Part shown: in pieces, positions 31,419-40,297 of the stretch
Layout of the letters: every line of letters begins with the position of its first letter
Position numbering within the stretch: the stretch's first letter is position 1
Notes under the pieces: generated by a model
The model's input: only the letters and a program-made list of their open reading frames with translations
Told to the model about the DNA's origin: nothing
Databases searched by the model: none
Program-made: the position numbers and the translations under genes
Source: Solirubrobacterales bacterium
Lineage (GTDB): Bacteria > Actinomycetota > Thermoleophilia > Solirubrobacterales > Solirubrobacteraceae
Length of the DNA stretch: 56,360 nt
Assembly: GCA_025963965.1 (NCBI GenBank)
Contig: JAOPZS010000027.1
Span: 1-56,360 of the forward strand
Direction of reading: 5' to 3'

Positions 31419-32156
31419 ATGGCCGGTTTCAGCGCCTTCGCAAGGGTGGCCAGTGAGGTCAGGCGCGACGTGGTCGCGGCACGCGACCGCGATCCGGCCT
31501 CGAGCGGCGTTTCCACCGCGGAGATCATCGCCACCTGGCCCGGCATCCACGCGCTGCTCGCCTATCGAGTCGCTCACGCGATGCACGTCTCCGGCGTGCC
31601 GCTGCTGCCCCGCCTGATCTCGATGCTGGCACGCATGGTCAGCGGGATCGAGATCCATCCCGCAGCGATCATCGGGCGCGGCCTGTTCATCGACCACGGC
31701 AGCGGCGTCGTGGTCGGCGAGACCGCAGAGGTCGGCGACAACGTCACCCTCTACCAGGGCGTCACGCTCGGCGGCACCGGATTCCAGACGGGCAAGCGCC
31801 ACCCGACCGTCCAGGACAACGTGACGATCGGCTCCGGCGCGAAGCTGCTCGGGCCGATCACGATCGGTCACGGCGCGAAGGTCGGCGCCAACAGCGTCGT
31901 GATCACCGACGTGCCACCGAACTCGACGGTCGTCGGCAACCCCGGGCATCCGGTGCGAGTCGACGGCCGCCGTCCCGAGGGTCCCGACGTCGACTGGATC
32001 CACCTGCCCGACCCGATCGCCGAGGCGATCCAGGCACTCTCCGGGCGCATAGCGACGCTCGAACGGATGGTCGCCGAGCTCTCCGACGAGCCACAGCCGG
32101 TCGCCGAGGTGCGCCCGCTGCGCACCGTTCGCGGGCCGAACCCGGCCGGCGGTTAG
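31419..32156 (+). CDS. cysE: Serine O-acetyltransferase
   Basis: CysE acetylates serine with acetyl-CoA to give the CysK substrate and is usually feedback-inhibited by cysteine. The 245-residue protein has the N-terminal helical part (TWPGIHALLAYRVAHAMHV), then a left-handed beta helix of hexapeptide repeats: IEIHPAAIIGRGLFIDHGSG, VVVGETAEVGDNVTLYQGVT, and KRHPTVQDNVTIGSGAKLLG. The catalytic His is in IDHG. About 60 residues follow the helix and include a probable coiled coil (IAEAIQALSGRIATLERMVA), longer than in the short-form enzymes. It lies just downstream of cysK. Confidence 0.95.
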   Translation: MAGFSAFARVASEVRRDVVAARDRDPASSGVSTAEIIATWPGIHALLAYRVAHAMHVSGVPLLPRLISMLARMVSGIEIHPAAIIGRGLFIDHGSGVVVGETAEVGDNVTLYQGVTLGGTGFQTGKRHPTVQDNVTIGSGAKLLGPITIGHGAKVGANSVVITDVPPNSTVVGNPGHPVRVDGRRPEGPDVDWIHLPDPIAEAIQALSGRIATLERMVAELSDEPQPVAEVRPLRTVRGPNPAGG

Positions 32157-32170
32157 GGTCGCTTCGTCCG

Positions 32171-32215
32171 TCAGCTGATCACGTTGTGCGCTTCGCGCAG
32201 GCCGTGATCAGTTGA
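32171..32215 (+). repeat. Nested palindrome between cysE and pcrA
   Basis: TCAGCTGATCACG (32171-32183) pairs with CGTGATCAGTTGA (32203-32215): 13 pairs with one G-U. The loop holds a second hairpin, TGCGC-TTC-GCGCA at 32187-32199. There is no T-run. The plan and the TTC inner loop match the element at 8265-8316. Confidence 0.72.
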
Positions 32216-32322
32216 AGGACTTCGCTCTGCCAAGGATCAGCCCCCGCGGGAGTCGCGGGGAGTCCCGGCGCGCATCACCTGGCCTCGCTCAGCACTTCCG
32301 CAGCCGCATCTATGCTCAGTGG

Positions 32323-34695
32323 GTGGCCGCGACCAACCCTCATGCAGCGCATCTCCAGGAGCTGCTGGAGGACCTCAACGAGCCCCAGCGCGAGGCTGTC
32401 ACGCATGGCGAGGGGCCGCTGCTGATCCTCGCCGGCGCCGGCAGCGGCAAGACCCGCGTGCTCGCCCATCGCATCGCGTTCCTGATCTACACCGACCAGG
32501 CCCAGGCCGGCGAGATCCTCGCGATCACCTTCACCAACAAGGCCGCCAGCGAGATGCGCGAGCGTGTGGAACGGCTGCTCGGCCACGCGACGCGCGGCAT
32601 GTGGCTGATGACATTCCACTCGGCCTGTGCGCGGATCCTGCGCGCCGAGGCCGCCCGGCTCGGCTACACGCGCCAGTTCACGATCTACGACCAGGCCGAC
32701 TCGCGGCGGCTGGCCAAGCGCTCGGCCGACGCCGTGGGGGTCGATCCCAAGCGCTACACGCCGGCCGCCGTGCTGAACCAGATCTCGGCCGCCAAGAACA
32801 AGCTGATCGACGCCGACTCCTACCGCCAGGCGGCCGGCTCGCCGTTCGAGGAGATGATCGCCGAGGTCTACGACATCTACGAGCGCGACCTGGTGCGGAT
32901 GAACGCGATGGACTTCGACGACCTGCTGTTCCGCACCGTCAACCTGCTCGAGCTCTTCGACGAGGTGCGCGAGCGCTACAGCGACACGTTCCGGCACGTG
33001 CTCGTCGACGAGTACCAGGACACCAACCACGCCCAGTACCGCCTGCTGCAGCTCCTCGTCGGAGGCGGCCCGCCGCCGAGACGAGGCGGCGAGCGGACGG
33101 GCGACCGGCCCTCCTACGCCGGGCCGGTCGGCCACAGGAACCTCGCGGTCGTCGGCGACGACGCCCAGTCGATCTACGGCTTTCGCCAGGCCGACATCCG
33201 CAACATCCTCGACTTCCAGGATGACTTCCCCGACGCGCGCGTCGTCAAGCTCGAGCAGAACTACCGCTCGACCGAGACGATCCTGGCGGCCGCCAACGCG
33301 GTGATCGCGAACAATCGCGGCCAGATCGCCAAGCGCCTGTGGAGCGAGCTCGGGCAGGGCGAGCAGATCGAGCTGCGGGCGATGAGCGACGAGCATGCCG
33401 AGGCGCGCTACGTCGTCGGTGAGATCCAGCGACTCCTCGACGAGGGCGCATCGCGCTCGGAGATCGCTGTGCTCTACCGGACCAATGCGATGTCGCGCGT
33501 GATCGAGGACACCCTCGTGCGAAATGAGATCGCATACCAGGTGATCGGCGGCACGAAGTTCTACGAGCGCGCCGAGGTCAAGGACGTGATCGCCTACCTG
33601 TCGCTGCTCGCGAACCCGTATGACGTCGTCAGCTTCACGCGCGTGGCGAACTCGCCGCGGCGCGGGATCGGGCAGACCTCCCTGGCCCGGATCACGAACC
33701 ATGCCGTCGCGACAGACGTCTCGGTGTGGGAGGCCGCCGCCTCGCCCCAGCAGGTGCCGGGGCTCGGCGCGGCGGCCGTCAAGGCGCTCGGTCGCTTCAT
33801 GTCGACGATGGCCGAGCTGCGGGCGATGACAGGTGCCGAGCCGCTCGGCGGCGAAGGCGACACGGCGCCCGATGAGCTCCCCGGCGTGGCCCCGGGCGCG
33901 GCGCGGCGCGCGGCGGCACCGATCGCCGAGCTGCTCGAAGCGGTGCTCGCGCAGAGCGGATACATCGAGGCGCTGGAAGCGGAGAGATCGATCGAGGCGC
34001 AGGGACGCATCGAGAACCTCGAGCAGCTCGTCGAGGTCGGGCGCGAGTTCGACGGCGGCGCGGCCGGCGGCGACGGCACGCTCGAGCGTTTCCTGCAGGA
34101 GGTCGCGCTCGTCGCCGACGCGGACACGCGCAGCGACGAGGCCGGACTCGTGACGCTGATGACCCTCCACAACGCCAAGGGTCTCGAGTACCCGACGGTT
34201 TTCATCACCGGCTGCGAGGACGGCGTGTTCCCGCACTCCCGAGCGATCGACGAGGGCGGCCTCGAGGAGGAGCGCCGCCTGTTCTACGTCGGCGTCACGC
34301 GAGCGATGCGCCGCCTGTATCTCACCTACGCCCGACGCCGAGCCGTGTTCGGCGCCCAGAGCTACGGGATGCCGAGCCGCTTCTTGACCGAGATCCCCGG
34401 GGAGCTGCTCGACGAGGGCGCCTCCGGCGGCTTCCGCCCGGGGGCGACGCTGACGCCCTCGCTCGCCCGCGCCGGCGCGACCGTCTGGGGCGAGACCGCC
34501 GGCGCGCGCGCCGGAGCCGCCCGCACGCAGCCGGCGGGCCAGTCCTTCCGGCTCGGCGAGGACGTCGTCCACGCGGCCTTCGGCGACGGAGTCGTGACGG
34601 GAGTCGAGGCGGACGGGGTGATCGTCGTGCGCTTCGCCGGCGACGGCTCCGAACGCAAGCTGATGGCCGAGTACGCCCCCGTCACACGACGCTGA
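32323..34695 (+). CDS. pcrA: UvrD/PcrA-type ATP-dependent DNA helicase
   Basis: A superfamily 1A helicase of 790 residues acting in nucleotide excision repair and replication restart. Motifs in order: Q-motif LNEPQREAV, Walker [10 protein letters not shown], Ia [79 protein letters not shown] Gly/Pro/Arg-rich loop of about 25 residues sits between motifs II and III. The C-terminus has the Tudor-like RNA polymerase-contact fold ([18 protein letters not shown]). I take the GTG at 32323, because TATGCT (32311-32316) is six bases upstream; an ATG-like start at 32212 would overlap the palindrome region. Confidence 0.93.
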   Translation: MAATNPHAAHLQELLEDLNEPQREAVTHGEGPLLILAGAGSGKTRVLAHRIAFLIYTDQAQAGEILAITFTNKAASEMRERVERLLGHATRGMWLMTFHSACARILRAEAARLGYTRQFTIYDQADSRRLAKRSADAVGVDPKRYTPAAVLNQISAAKNKLIDADSYRQAAGSPFEEMIAEVYDIYERDLVRMNAMDFDDLLFRTVNLLELFDEVRERYSDTFRHVLVDEYQDTNHAQYRLLQLLVGGGPPPRRGGERTGDRPSYAGPVGHRNLAVVGDDAQSIYGFRQADIRNILDFQDDFPDARVVKLEQNYRSTETILAAANAVIANNRGQIAKRLWSELGQGEQIELRAMSDEHAEARYVVGEIQRLLDEGASRSEIAVLYRTNAMSRVIEDTLVRNEIAYQVIGGTKFYERAEVKDVIAYLSLLANPYDVVSFTRVANSPRRGIGQTSLARITNHAVATDVSVWEAAASPQQVPGLGAAAVKALGRFMSTMAELRAMTGAEPLGGEGDTAPDELPGVAPGAARRAAAPIAELLEAVLAQSGYIEALEAERSIEAQGRIENLEQLVEVGREFDGGAAGGDGTLERFLQEVALVADADTRSDEAGLVTLMTLHNAKGLEYPTVFITGCEDGVFPHSRAIDEGGLEEERRLFYVGVTRAMRRLYLTYARRRAVFGAQSYGMPSRFLTEIPGELLDEGASGGFRPGATLTPSLARAGATVWGETAGARAGAARTQPAGQSFRLGEDVVHAAFGDGVVTGVEADGVIVVRFAGDGSERKLMAEYAPVTRR

Positions 34696-34739
34696 GGCCG
34701 CTCCCGCCTTCCACCTCGCCAGGTCATAGCATCTGGCCA

Positions 34740-35630
34740 ATGGCCGCGAAGCTCATCGACGGGAAGGCGATCGCCGCGCGGGTCCGCGCCGAGGTCGCCG
34801 ACGAGGTGGCCGCCTTCACCGAGCAGCACGGCCGCCCGCCCGGCCTCGCGACGGTGCTCGTCGGCGAGGACCCGGCCTCGGCCGTCTACGTCGGCGGAAA
34901 GCAGCGCGCGAGCGAGGAGGTCGGGATCGTGCCGTTCGACCGCCGCCTGCCCGCCGACGCCGGTGCCGAGCTGATCGCCGAGGAGCTCCAATCGCTCAAC
35001 GACGATCCCGCCGTCAGCGGCATCCTCCTGCAGCTCCCGCTGCCCGCGCACCTCGACGGCCCGTCGCTGACCGCGCTGATCGCGCCGGAGAAGGACGTCG
35101 ACGGCCTGACGCCGATCAACGCAGGCCTGCTCGCGCTCGGAGCCCCCGGGCTGCGGCCGTGCACGCCCGCCGGCGTGATGGTGCTGCTGGACGACGCCGG
35201 GGTCGACCTGGAAGGCGCCGAGGCGGTGATCGTCGGTCGTTCGAACCTGTTCGGCAAGCCGATGGGCCAGCTGCTGCTCGCAGCCAACGCAACCGTCACG
35301 ACCTGCCACTCCCGCACGCGCGATCTCGCCGCCGTCTGCTCCCGCGCCGACGTCCTCGTCGCGGCGATCGGTCGGCCCCGCACGATCGGCGCCGCGCACG
35401 TCAAGCCGGGCGCGGTCGTGATCGACGTCGGCATCAACCGGCTCTCCCCGCAGGAGGCGGGGAACAGGAGCGGGCTCGTCGGCGACGTCGACCACGACGC
35501 CGTCTGCGAGCTGGCCTCGGCGATCACCCCAGTGCCGGGCGGGGTCGGCCCGATGACGATCGCGATGCTCCTGCGCAACACGCTGCAGGCAGCCCGCTCG
35601 CAGGCCGAGCTGGCGGGAGCGAGGACATGA
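34740..35630 (+). CDS. folD: Methylenetetrahydrofolate dehydrogenase / cyclohydrolase
   Basis: FolD interconverts 5,10-methylene- and 10-formyl-THF, feeding purine and formyl-Met synthesis. The 296-residue protein has the folate-site [14 protein letters not shown] with the catalytic lysine, the [12 protein letters not shown] strand, [14 protein letters not shown], the NADP-binding [17 protein letters not shown] and the end [19 protein letters not shown] (34727-34732) is seven bases before the ATG. It overlaps the next gene by four bases. ZTP riboswitches often control folD, but the short upstream region here has none. Confidence 0.96.
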   Translation: MAAKLIDGKAIAARVRAEVADEVAAFTEQHGRPPGLATVLVGEDPASAVYVGGKQRASEEVGIVPFDRRLPADAGAELIAEELQSLNDDPAVSGILLQLPLPAHLDGPSLTALIAPEKDVDGLTPINAGLLALGAPGLRPCTPAGVMVLLDDAGVDLEGAEAVIVGRSNLFGKPMGQLLLAANATVTTCHSRTRDLAAVCSRADVLVAAIGRPRTIGAAHVKPGAVVIDVGINRLSPQEAGNRSGLVGDVDHDAVCELASAITPVPGGVGPMTIAMLLRNTLQAARSQAELAGART

Positions 35631-36058
35631 AGCTGCGCGGGGGAGAGCTGACGGTGCTCGCCGGAATCGGCTGCGTGGTAGCCGCGCTGATCGTCCCGTC
35701 GTACGAGACCCCCGTCGGCAACCTCGACATCTGGGACACGTTCGGCGCGGCCGCCGTGCTGCTGCTCGCCACGCTCAGCGCGGCGCTCGCGCTGGTGCTC
35801 GCCGCGCTGCTCGAGCAGGAGAGCCCCGCCCTCCCGGTCTCGACGGCGGTCTGGGGCGTGCTGCTCGGCCTGATCGGCACGATCGCGGCATTCGTCCGGG
35901 TGCTCGAGCGGCCGGAGCACGCGAGCGGCCTGGCCGCAGGCGCCTGGCTCGGCCTCGGCGGCGCCATGCTGATCCTGCTCGGCGCCTGGCTGACGATCCG
36001 CGACGAACGCCCCTCGCGCTACCGGGCCGCTCGTCCCGAGCCGCGGCCGCGGCCCTAG
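35627..36058 (+). CDS. Four-helix membrane protein of unknown function
   Basis: A 143-residue protein starting at an ATG that overlaps the folD stop. Four hydrophobic stretches are visible: [53 protein letters not shown] and [19 protein letters not shown]. Both ends are charged, with an Arg/Pro-rich C-terminal tail ([11 protein letters not shown]). No family is recognised. Its TAG stop is also the first half of the gatC -10 box. Confidence 0.75.
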   Translation: MKLRGGELTVLAGIGCVVAALIVPSYETPVGNLDIWDTFGAAAVLLLATLSAALALVLAALLEQESPALPVSTAVWGVLLGLIGTIAAFVRVLERPEHASGLAAGAWLGLGGAMLILLGAWLTIRDERPSRYRAARPEPRPRP

Positions 36059-36061
36059 AAT
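36056..36061 (+). promoter_or_regulatory. gatC -10 box overlapping a stop codon
   Basis: TAGAAT lies eight bases before the gatC GTG at 36070. Its TAG is the stop of the membrane protein gene. The resulting transcript would have almost no 5' leader. Confidence 0.6.
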
Positions 36062-36069
36062 CACCCGCT

Positions 36070-36354
36070 GTGATCGACCGCGAAGAGGTCCTGCACGTCG
36101 CCCGCCTGGCCCGCCTGGCGCTGAGCGAGGAGGAGATCGAGCCGATGGCCCGCGAGCTCTCGGCCGTGCTCGACCACGTCGCCGCGATCGCCGAGCTCGA
36201 TCTCGAGAACGTTGCACCGACGTCGCACGTCGTCGAGGTCACCGGCCGTCTGCGCCCCGACGAGCCTCGCCCGTCGTGGACGCGCGAGGAGATCCTCGCC
36301 GCCGCACCCGACGCGAACGAGGACGGGTTTCTCGTGCCCAGCCCGCAGGCATGA
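36070..36354 (+). CDS. gatC: Asp/Glu-tRNA amidotransferase subunit C
   Basis: GatC is the small belt subunit that wraps around GatA and ties it to GatB. The 94-residue protein has the family's DREEVLHVARLARLALSEEE start, the ELSAVLDHVAAIAELD helix and the end LRPDEPRPSWTREEILAAAP. It starts at a GTG. It heads gatC-gatA-gatB, which turns Glu-tRNA-Gln into Gln-tRNA-Gln (and Asp-tRNA-Asn into Asn-tRNA-Asn). A hairpin fills the 106-base spacer before gatA. Confidence 0.94.
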   Translation: MIDREEVLHVARLARLALSEEEIEPMARELSAVLDHVAAIAELDLENVAPTSHVVEVTGRLRPDEPRPSWTREEILAAAPDANEDGFLVPSPQA

Positions 36355-36373
36355 AGGCGCTGCGCCGTCATCC

Positions 36374-36414
36374 GTCGATGCTTGGGGCCGCTGACGCGGC
36401 CGGCGAGCATCGAC
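36374..36414 (+). repeat. Nested hairpin between gatC and gatA
   Basis: GTCGATGCT (36374-36382) is exactly complementary to AGCATCGAC (36406-36414). Inside, GGCCGC (36386-36391) pairs with GCGGCC (36396-36401) around TGAC. A small internal loop separates the two stems. No T-run follows. It might tune the amount of GatA relative to GatC. Confidence 0.65.
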
Positions 36415-36460
36415 CGATAACGGCTCCGCTCACCGTGGCGTTCAAGCCAGGCGCCGCCGG

Positions 36461-37897
36461 GTGAGCTCGGATCTGCTCGAGCTCACCGCGGCGCAGGCTG
36501 CCGGGCGGATCGCCGCGGGAGAGCTCTCGGCGGCAGCGCTGTTCGCCTTCTACCGTGAGCGCGCCGCGGCTGACCGCGCCGGCGGTGAGGACGGGCTCAA
36601 CTGCTTCACCTGGGTCGCCGAGGGCGCCGCGGCCGACGCGCCTGCCGGCTCGCTCGGCGGTGTGCCGCTGGCGGTCAAGGACCTCTTCTGCACGCGCGGC
36701 GTGCCCAGCCAGTCAGGGTCGCGGATCCTCGAGGGCTATGAGCCGCCGTACACCGCGACGGCCGTCGAGCGCCTGCGCGAAGCGGGCGCGCCGCTGCTGG
36801 CGAAGACCAACCAGGACGAGTTCGCGATGGGCTCCTCGAATGAGAACTCCGCGTACGGCCCCGTCCGCAATCCCTGGGACCGCTCTCGTGTGCCCGGCGG
36901 CTCCTCCGGGGGCAGCGCGGCGGCTGTGGCGGCGGGTCTCGCGCCGTGGGCCCTCGGCACCGACACCGGTGGCTCGATCCGTCAGCCCGCGGCGCTGTGC
37001 GGGATCGTCGGTCTGAAACCGACGTACGGCTCCGTCTCCCGCTACGGGATGATCGCCTTCGCCTCCTCGCTCGACCAGGCCGGCCCCCTGACGCGTGACG
37101 TGCGCGACGCCGCGCTGATGCTCGCGCAGATGGTCGGCCAGGACAGCTGCGACGCGACGTCGCTGCAGTTCCCAGGGGAGATCGGCGTGCCGTCCGCCGA
37201 GCGCCTGGACGGCGTCAGGCTGGGCGTTCCCGCCGAGCTGAGCGGCGAGGGGATCGAAGCGGGTGTGAAGGAGGCATTCGACCGCTCACTCGAGCAGGCG
37301 GCCGCGCTCGGCGCCGAGCTCCTGGACGTCTCGCTGCCGCACGCCCCGCATGCGCTGTCGGCCTACTACGTGCTCGCGCCGGCCGAGTGCTCCTCGAACC
37401 TCGCCCGCTTCGACGGGGTCCGCTACGGGATCCGCGCCGAGGGTGCCGCCGACCTGCTCGACATGTACACGCGCACCCGCCACGACGGCTTCGGCCCGGA
37501 GGTCAAGCGGCGCATCATGCTCGGAACGTACGCGCTGTCCTCCGGCTATTACGACGCCTACTACGGTCGCGCGCAGCGCGTCAGGACGAAGATCGCCGAG
37601 GACTTCGCAGCCGCCTTCGAGCAGGTCGACTTCATCCTCACGCCGACCGCCCCGACCGTCGCCTTCGCGCTCGGCGAGAAGACGGGGGACCCCCTGGCGA
37701 TGTACCTGAACGACTACTGCACCGTGCCGATGTCCCTCGCGGGGATCCCGGCGATCTCGATCCCCTGCGGGCTGAGCGGCGGGCTGCCCGTCGGCCTGCA
37801 GCTCGCCGGGGCGGCGTTCAGCGAGAACAAGCTGCTCGACGCCGCCCACGCGCTCGAGCGGGCGCTGGCGTTCGACGGGAGCCCGGCCCATGTCTGA
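36461..37897 (+). CDS. gatA: Asp/Glu-tRNA amidotransferase subunit A
   Basis: GatA is the glutaminase subunit that frees ammonia from glutamine. The 478-residue amidase-signature protein keeps the Ser-cisSer-Lys triad: K73 in [13 protein letters not shown]148 in [14 protein letters not shown] and S172 in [13 protein letters not shown]. The [16 protein letters not shown] segment and the end [18 protein letters not shown] are typical. It starts at a GTG and overlaps gatB by eight bases. It is fully intact, in contrast to gatB. Confidence 0.96.
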   Translation: MSSDLLELTAAQAAGRIAAGELSAAALFAFYRERAAADRAGGEDGLNCFTWVAEGAAADAPAGSLGGVPLAVKDLFCTRGVPSQSGSRILEGYEPPYTATAVERLREAGAPLLAKTNQDEFAMGSSNENSAYGPVRNPWDRSRVPGGSSGGSAAAVAAGLAPWALGTDTGGSIRQPAALCGIVGLKPTYGSVSRYGMIAFASSLDQAGPLTRDVRDAALMLAQMVGQDSCDATSLQFPGEIGVPSAERLDGVRLGVPAELSGEGIEAGVKEAFDRSLEQAAALGAELLDVSLPHAPHALSAYYVLAPAECSSNLARFDGVRYGIRAEGAADLLDMYTRTRHDGFGPEVKRRIMLGTYALSSGYYDAYYGRAQRVRTKIAEDFAAAFEQVDFILTPTAPTVAFALGEKTGDPLAMYLNDYCTVPMSLAGIPAISIPCGLSGGLPVGLQLAGAAFSENKLLDAAHALERALAFDGSPAHV

Positions 37898-38705
37898 GCA
37901 GGGCGGCGAGCTGGAGGCGGTGATCGGCCTGGAGATCCACATCCAGCTGGCGACCGCCACCAAGATGTTCTGCTCGTGCGCGCTGTCCTTCGGCGATCCC
38001 CCGAACACCCACACGTGCCCCGTCTGCCTCGGCCTGCCGGGCAGCCTCCCCGTCGCCAATGCACGCGCTGTGCACTTCGGGTTGATGATCGGGCTCGCGC
38101 TCGGCTCCGAGCTCGCGCCACGCTCGATCTTCCATCGCAAGAACTACTTCTATCCGGACCTGCCCAAGGGCTACCAGATCTCCCAGTACGACGAGCCGCT
38201 GTGCCGCGGCGGGCACCTCGGCGAGGTGCGCATCCACCGCGTGCACCTCGAGGAGGACGCCGCCAAGCTGACCCACCTCGGCGCCAGCGGGCGGATCCAC
38301 GGCTCCGACGCGAGCATCGTCGACTTCAACCGCGGCGGCACACCGCTCGCGGAGATCGTGACCGAGCCCGACCTGCGCTCCGCCGAGCAGGCAGGGGAGT
38401 GGCTGAAGCTGCTGCGAACGACGATGCGCCGCCTCGGCGTCAGCGACGTGAACATGGAGGAGGGCTCGCTGCGATGCGACGCCAACATCTCGCTGCGGGC
38501 GGCCGGCAGCGAGCAGCTGGGCGTGAAGACGGAGCTCAAGAACATGAACTCCTTCCGCTTCATCGAACGCGGCATCCGCGCCGAGATCGCCCGCCAGCAG
38601 AAGCTGATCGCCGGCGGCGGCACAGTCACGCAGGAGACGCTCCACTTCGACCCCGCCTCCGGCGCGATCACCTCGCTGCGCTCCAAGGAGGAGGCGCACG
38701 ACTAG
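37890..38705 (+). CDS. gatB: Asp/Glu-tRNA amidotransferase subunit B, N-terminal segment ended by in-frame TAG
   Basis: GatB phosphorylates the misacylated Glu or Asp and passes it to ammonia from GatA. This segment (271 residues) holds nearly all of the catalytic cradle: [18 protein letters not shown], the zinc site (CSCA and CPVCLG), [30 protein letters not shown] and [15 protein letters not shown]. It stops at TAG (38703-38705) inside the hallmark HDYRYFPEPDL motif, reading HD-stop-RYFPEPDL. The frame continues undamaged to 39338, giving a normal total of 482 codons. Changing TAG to TAC would restore the conserved Tyr. TAG is a normal stop for many genes here, so global recoding is excluded. 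Sequencing error, a true mutation, or readthrough remain. Confidence 0.93.
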   Translation: MSEQGGELEAVIGLEIHIQLATATKMFCSCALSFGDPPNTHTCPVCLGLPGSLPVANARAVHFGLMIGLALGSELAPRSIFHRKNYFYPDLPKGYQISQYDEPLCRGGHLGEVRIHRVHLEEDAAKLTHLGASGRIHGSDASIVDFNRGGTPLAEIVTEPDLRSAEQAGEWLKLLRTTMRRLGVSDVNMEEGSLRCDANISLRAAGSEQLGVKTELKNMNSFRFIERGIRAEIARQQKLIAGGGTVTQETLHFDPASGAITSLRSKEEAHD

Positions 38706-38753
38706 CGCTACTTCCCCGAGCCCGATCTCGGGCCCGTCGCGATCGACGAGCAG

Positions 38754-39338
38754 ATGCGCTCGGCAGCCCGCGCGGAGATGTCCGAGCTCCCCGCCGACCG
38801 CGCCGCCCGGCTCGAACGCGAGACCGGCCTCAGCACCGAGACCGCGCAGCTGCTGGCCTTTCGCGGCGAGCTCGGCGACTACTTCGAGGCGGCCCTGGCC
38901 AGCGGCGCGGATCCCGCCCCGGCGCCCCAGCAGCTCGCCAACTGGGTCTCCGCTGAGCTCCTCGGCCGGCTCGACGATGTCGATGACCCGGCGCAGTCAC
39001 TCGTCACCCCGGCCGCGCTCGCCGCGCTCGTCGGGCTCCTCACGGCCAGGCAGGTGACCGCCGCTGCCGGGCGCACGGTGCTCGAGCGGCTGATCGCCGA
39101 GGGCGGCGAGCCGCAGGCGATCATCGAGGCCGAGGGCCTGGGGACGATGGACGGCGGGGACGAGCTGGCCGGGATCGTCGCCGCTGCGCTCGAGGCCAAT
39201 CCAGACGCCGCCCAGCGTGTGCGCGAAGGCAACGCCAAGGCGATCGGACCGATCGTCGGTCAGGTGATGCGCGAGACGAAGGGGCGGGCAGACGGCACCG
39301 AGGTCTCGCGGCTGATCAACGAGCAGCTCGCAGGCTGA
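38754..39338 (+). CDS. gatB: gatB C-terminal segment downstream of the TAG
   Basis: This continues the gatB frame. The codons from 38706 to 38753 give RYFPEPDLGPVAIDEQ; the first in-frame ATG is 38754, giving 194 residues if translation restarts. The segment covers the rest of GatB: the helical domain (RLERETGLSTETAQLLAFRG) and the YqeY-like tail that binds tRNA (VTPAALAALVGLLTARQVT, then VRQ-type GPIVGQVMRETKGRADG and the LINEQL end). No ribosome site precedes the ATG. A restart product would lack the RYFPEPDL strand, so a working GatB probably needs one uninterrupted chain. Sequence conservation shows no sign of decay. Confidence 0.8.
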   Translation: MRSAARAEMSELPADRAARLERETGLSTETAQLLAFRGELGDYFEAALASGADPAPAPQQLANWVSAELLGRLDDVDDPAQSLVTPAALAALVGLLTARQVTAAAGRTVLERLIAEGGEPQAIIEAEGLGTMDGGDELAGIVAAALEANPDAAQRVREGNAKAIGPIVGQVMRETKGRADGTEVSRLINEQLAG

Positions 39339-39744
39339 ACAGCCGTCTCGCACACATTTTGGACGCCCGGCTAAAGGCAGGAGGGCACCGGCACGCCAAT
39401 ATGCTCGGTATGAACCGGTCAGCAGGCACATCAAGAGCTTCAATCCTTCCTCGGCGGTTCATCCTCCTGCCCGAGGTCGAGGCGGATGTGGGACGGCACG
39501 GTCCTCGCATTCGTCGTTATCGCCTGACAAGTGTCGGGCTGGGGGCGGGTCGGCAGCGCTCCGGCCATAGCGGCGCGGACATCGTGACGGCACGGACAGC
39601 CCGCGATCTGGGTCCGCTCGGTCGCATGAGCTGAGCCCCTCCCAATGCGACGGGCGCGCGCTTCCCTCGGCGGGCGCCCAAGGCGTGCGGCCGGACAGGG
39701 GATTCCCTCTCTGTCCGGCCGCATTGCCGTTAAGCTGTGGTCAG
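39339..39744. other. Intergenic region without a convincing gene
   Basis: About 400 bases between gatB and a small membrane protein gene. Frames of 90-107 codons exist on both strands but show no family features or ribosome sites. The stretch holds an 8-bp inverted repeat (ATGAACCG at 39410-39417 with CGGTTCAT at 39455-39462), a short hairpin at 39522-39539, and the strong palindrome at 39687-39722. It may be the scar of a lost gene or element. Confidence 0.45.
39687..39722 (+). repeat. 12-bp inverted repeat upstream of a small membrane protein gene
   Basis: GCGGCCGGACAG (39687-39698) is exactly complementary to CTGTCCGGCCGC (39711-39722). The 12-base loop contains GGG-ATT-CCC, giving a nested hairpin. 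The -10 box TAAGCT begins nine bases downstream, so the element may be an operator or the end of an upstream transcript. Confidence 0.65.
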
Positions 39745-39921
39745 ATGAACGACTCGAAGTCACGATCCTTCGGTCGCACCGCCGTCGCGGCGCTGGTGCT
39801 GCTCGTCGCCGGGTGGCTGCTGCTCGGGGTGATCATCCACGTGATCTCCTTCCTGTTCAGCACCGTGCTCCTGATCGTCGCGGTGATCGCCGTGATCTGG
39901 GCACTGCGCATCCTGCTCTAG
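39745..39921 (+). CDS. Small two-helix membrane protein
   Basis: A 58-residue protein (MNDSKSRSFGRTAVAALVLL at its N-terminus). Two hydrophobic segments are separated by a short loop (VAALVLLVAGWLLLGVIIHV and FLFSTVLLIVAVIAVIWAL). No family is certain; it resembles the many short actinobacterial membrane proteins without known role. TAAGCT (39731-39736) is eight bases before the ATG, in the leaderless position. It lies 15 bases before the next gene and is probably co-transcribed with it. Confidence 0.7.
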   Translation: MNDSKSRSFGRTAVAALVLLVAGWLLLGVIIHVISFLFSTVLLIVAVIAVIWALRILL

Positions 39922-39936
39922 GGGCGCGGCCGGAGC

Positions 39937-40233
39937 ATGGCCTACATCGTCATCGCCGTCTGCTTCGGGCTCGCCGGGGGAGCGATCGGCAAGCTCAAGG
40001 GCAGCTCGTTCTTCCTCTGGTTCCTGATCTCCGGCCTGGTCCCCTTCTTCGGCTTGCTCGCCGCGATCGTCTACCGGTTCGAGCGCGACGAGCTGCGTCG
40101 CCAGTGCCCGCGCTGCGGCAAGGTCACGAAGATCTACGACGCGATCTGCACGCGCTGCGGCCAGGAGTTCGACTATCCCGACGTCGCGATCGCGCCGGAA
40201 TCCTGGGAGCGGACGCCCGCCTCGCGTCACTAG
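39937..40233 (+). CDS. Membrane protein with C-terminal zinc ribbon
   Basis: A 98-residue protein with two hydrophobic helices (AYIVIAVCFGLAGGAIG and FFLWFLISGLVPFFGLLAAI). They are followed by RFERDELRRQCPRCGKV and ICTRCGQEFDYP: four cysteines in two CxxC pairs, a zinc ribbon that would face the cytoplasm. The function is unknown. It follows the two-helix protein closely and has CCGGAG six bases before the ATG. Confidence 0.75.
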   Translation: MAYIVIAVCFGLAGGAIGKLKGSSFFLWFLISGLVPFFGLLAAIVYRFERDELRRQCPRCGKVTKIYDAICTRCGQEFDYPDVAIAPESWERTPASRH

Positions 40234-40297
40234 CGGTTCGGCTGCCCTAACCGGAGTTTGGCCGGCCTAAGCCGGTCCGTCACTTATGTTGTGGGCG

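Noticed and set aside
38703-38705. Pyrrolysine or global reassignment of TAG as the explanation for gatB.
   Set aside because: Many genes in the window end in TAG at natural C-termini, and the residue expected is Tyr.
39359-39634. A 91-codon frame downstream of gatB.
   Set aside because: It has no ribosome site, no family features and an irregular composition; kept only as part of an intergenic region.
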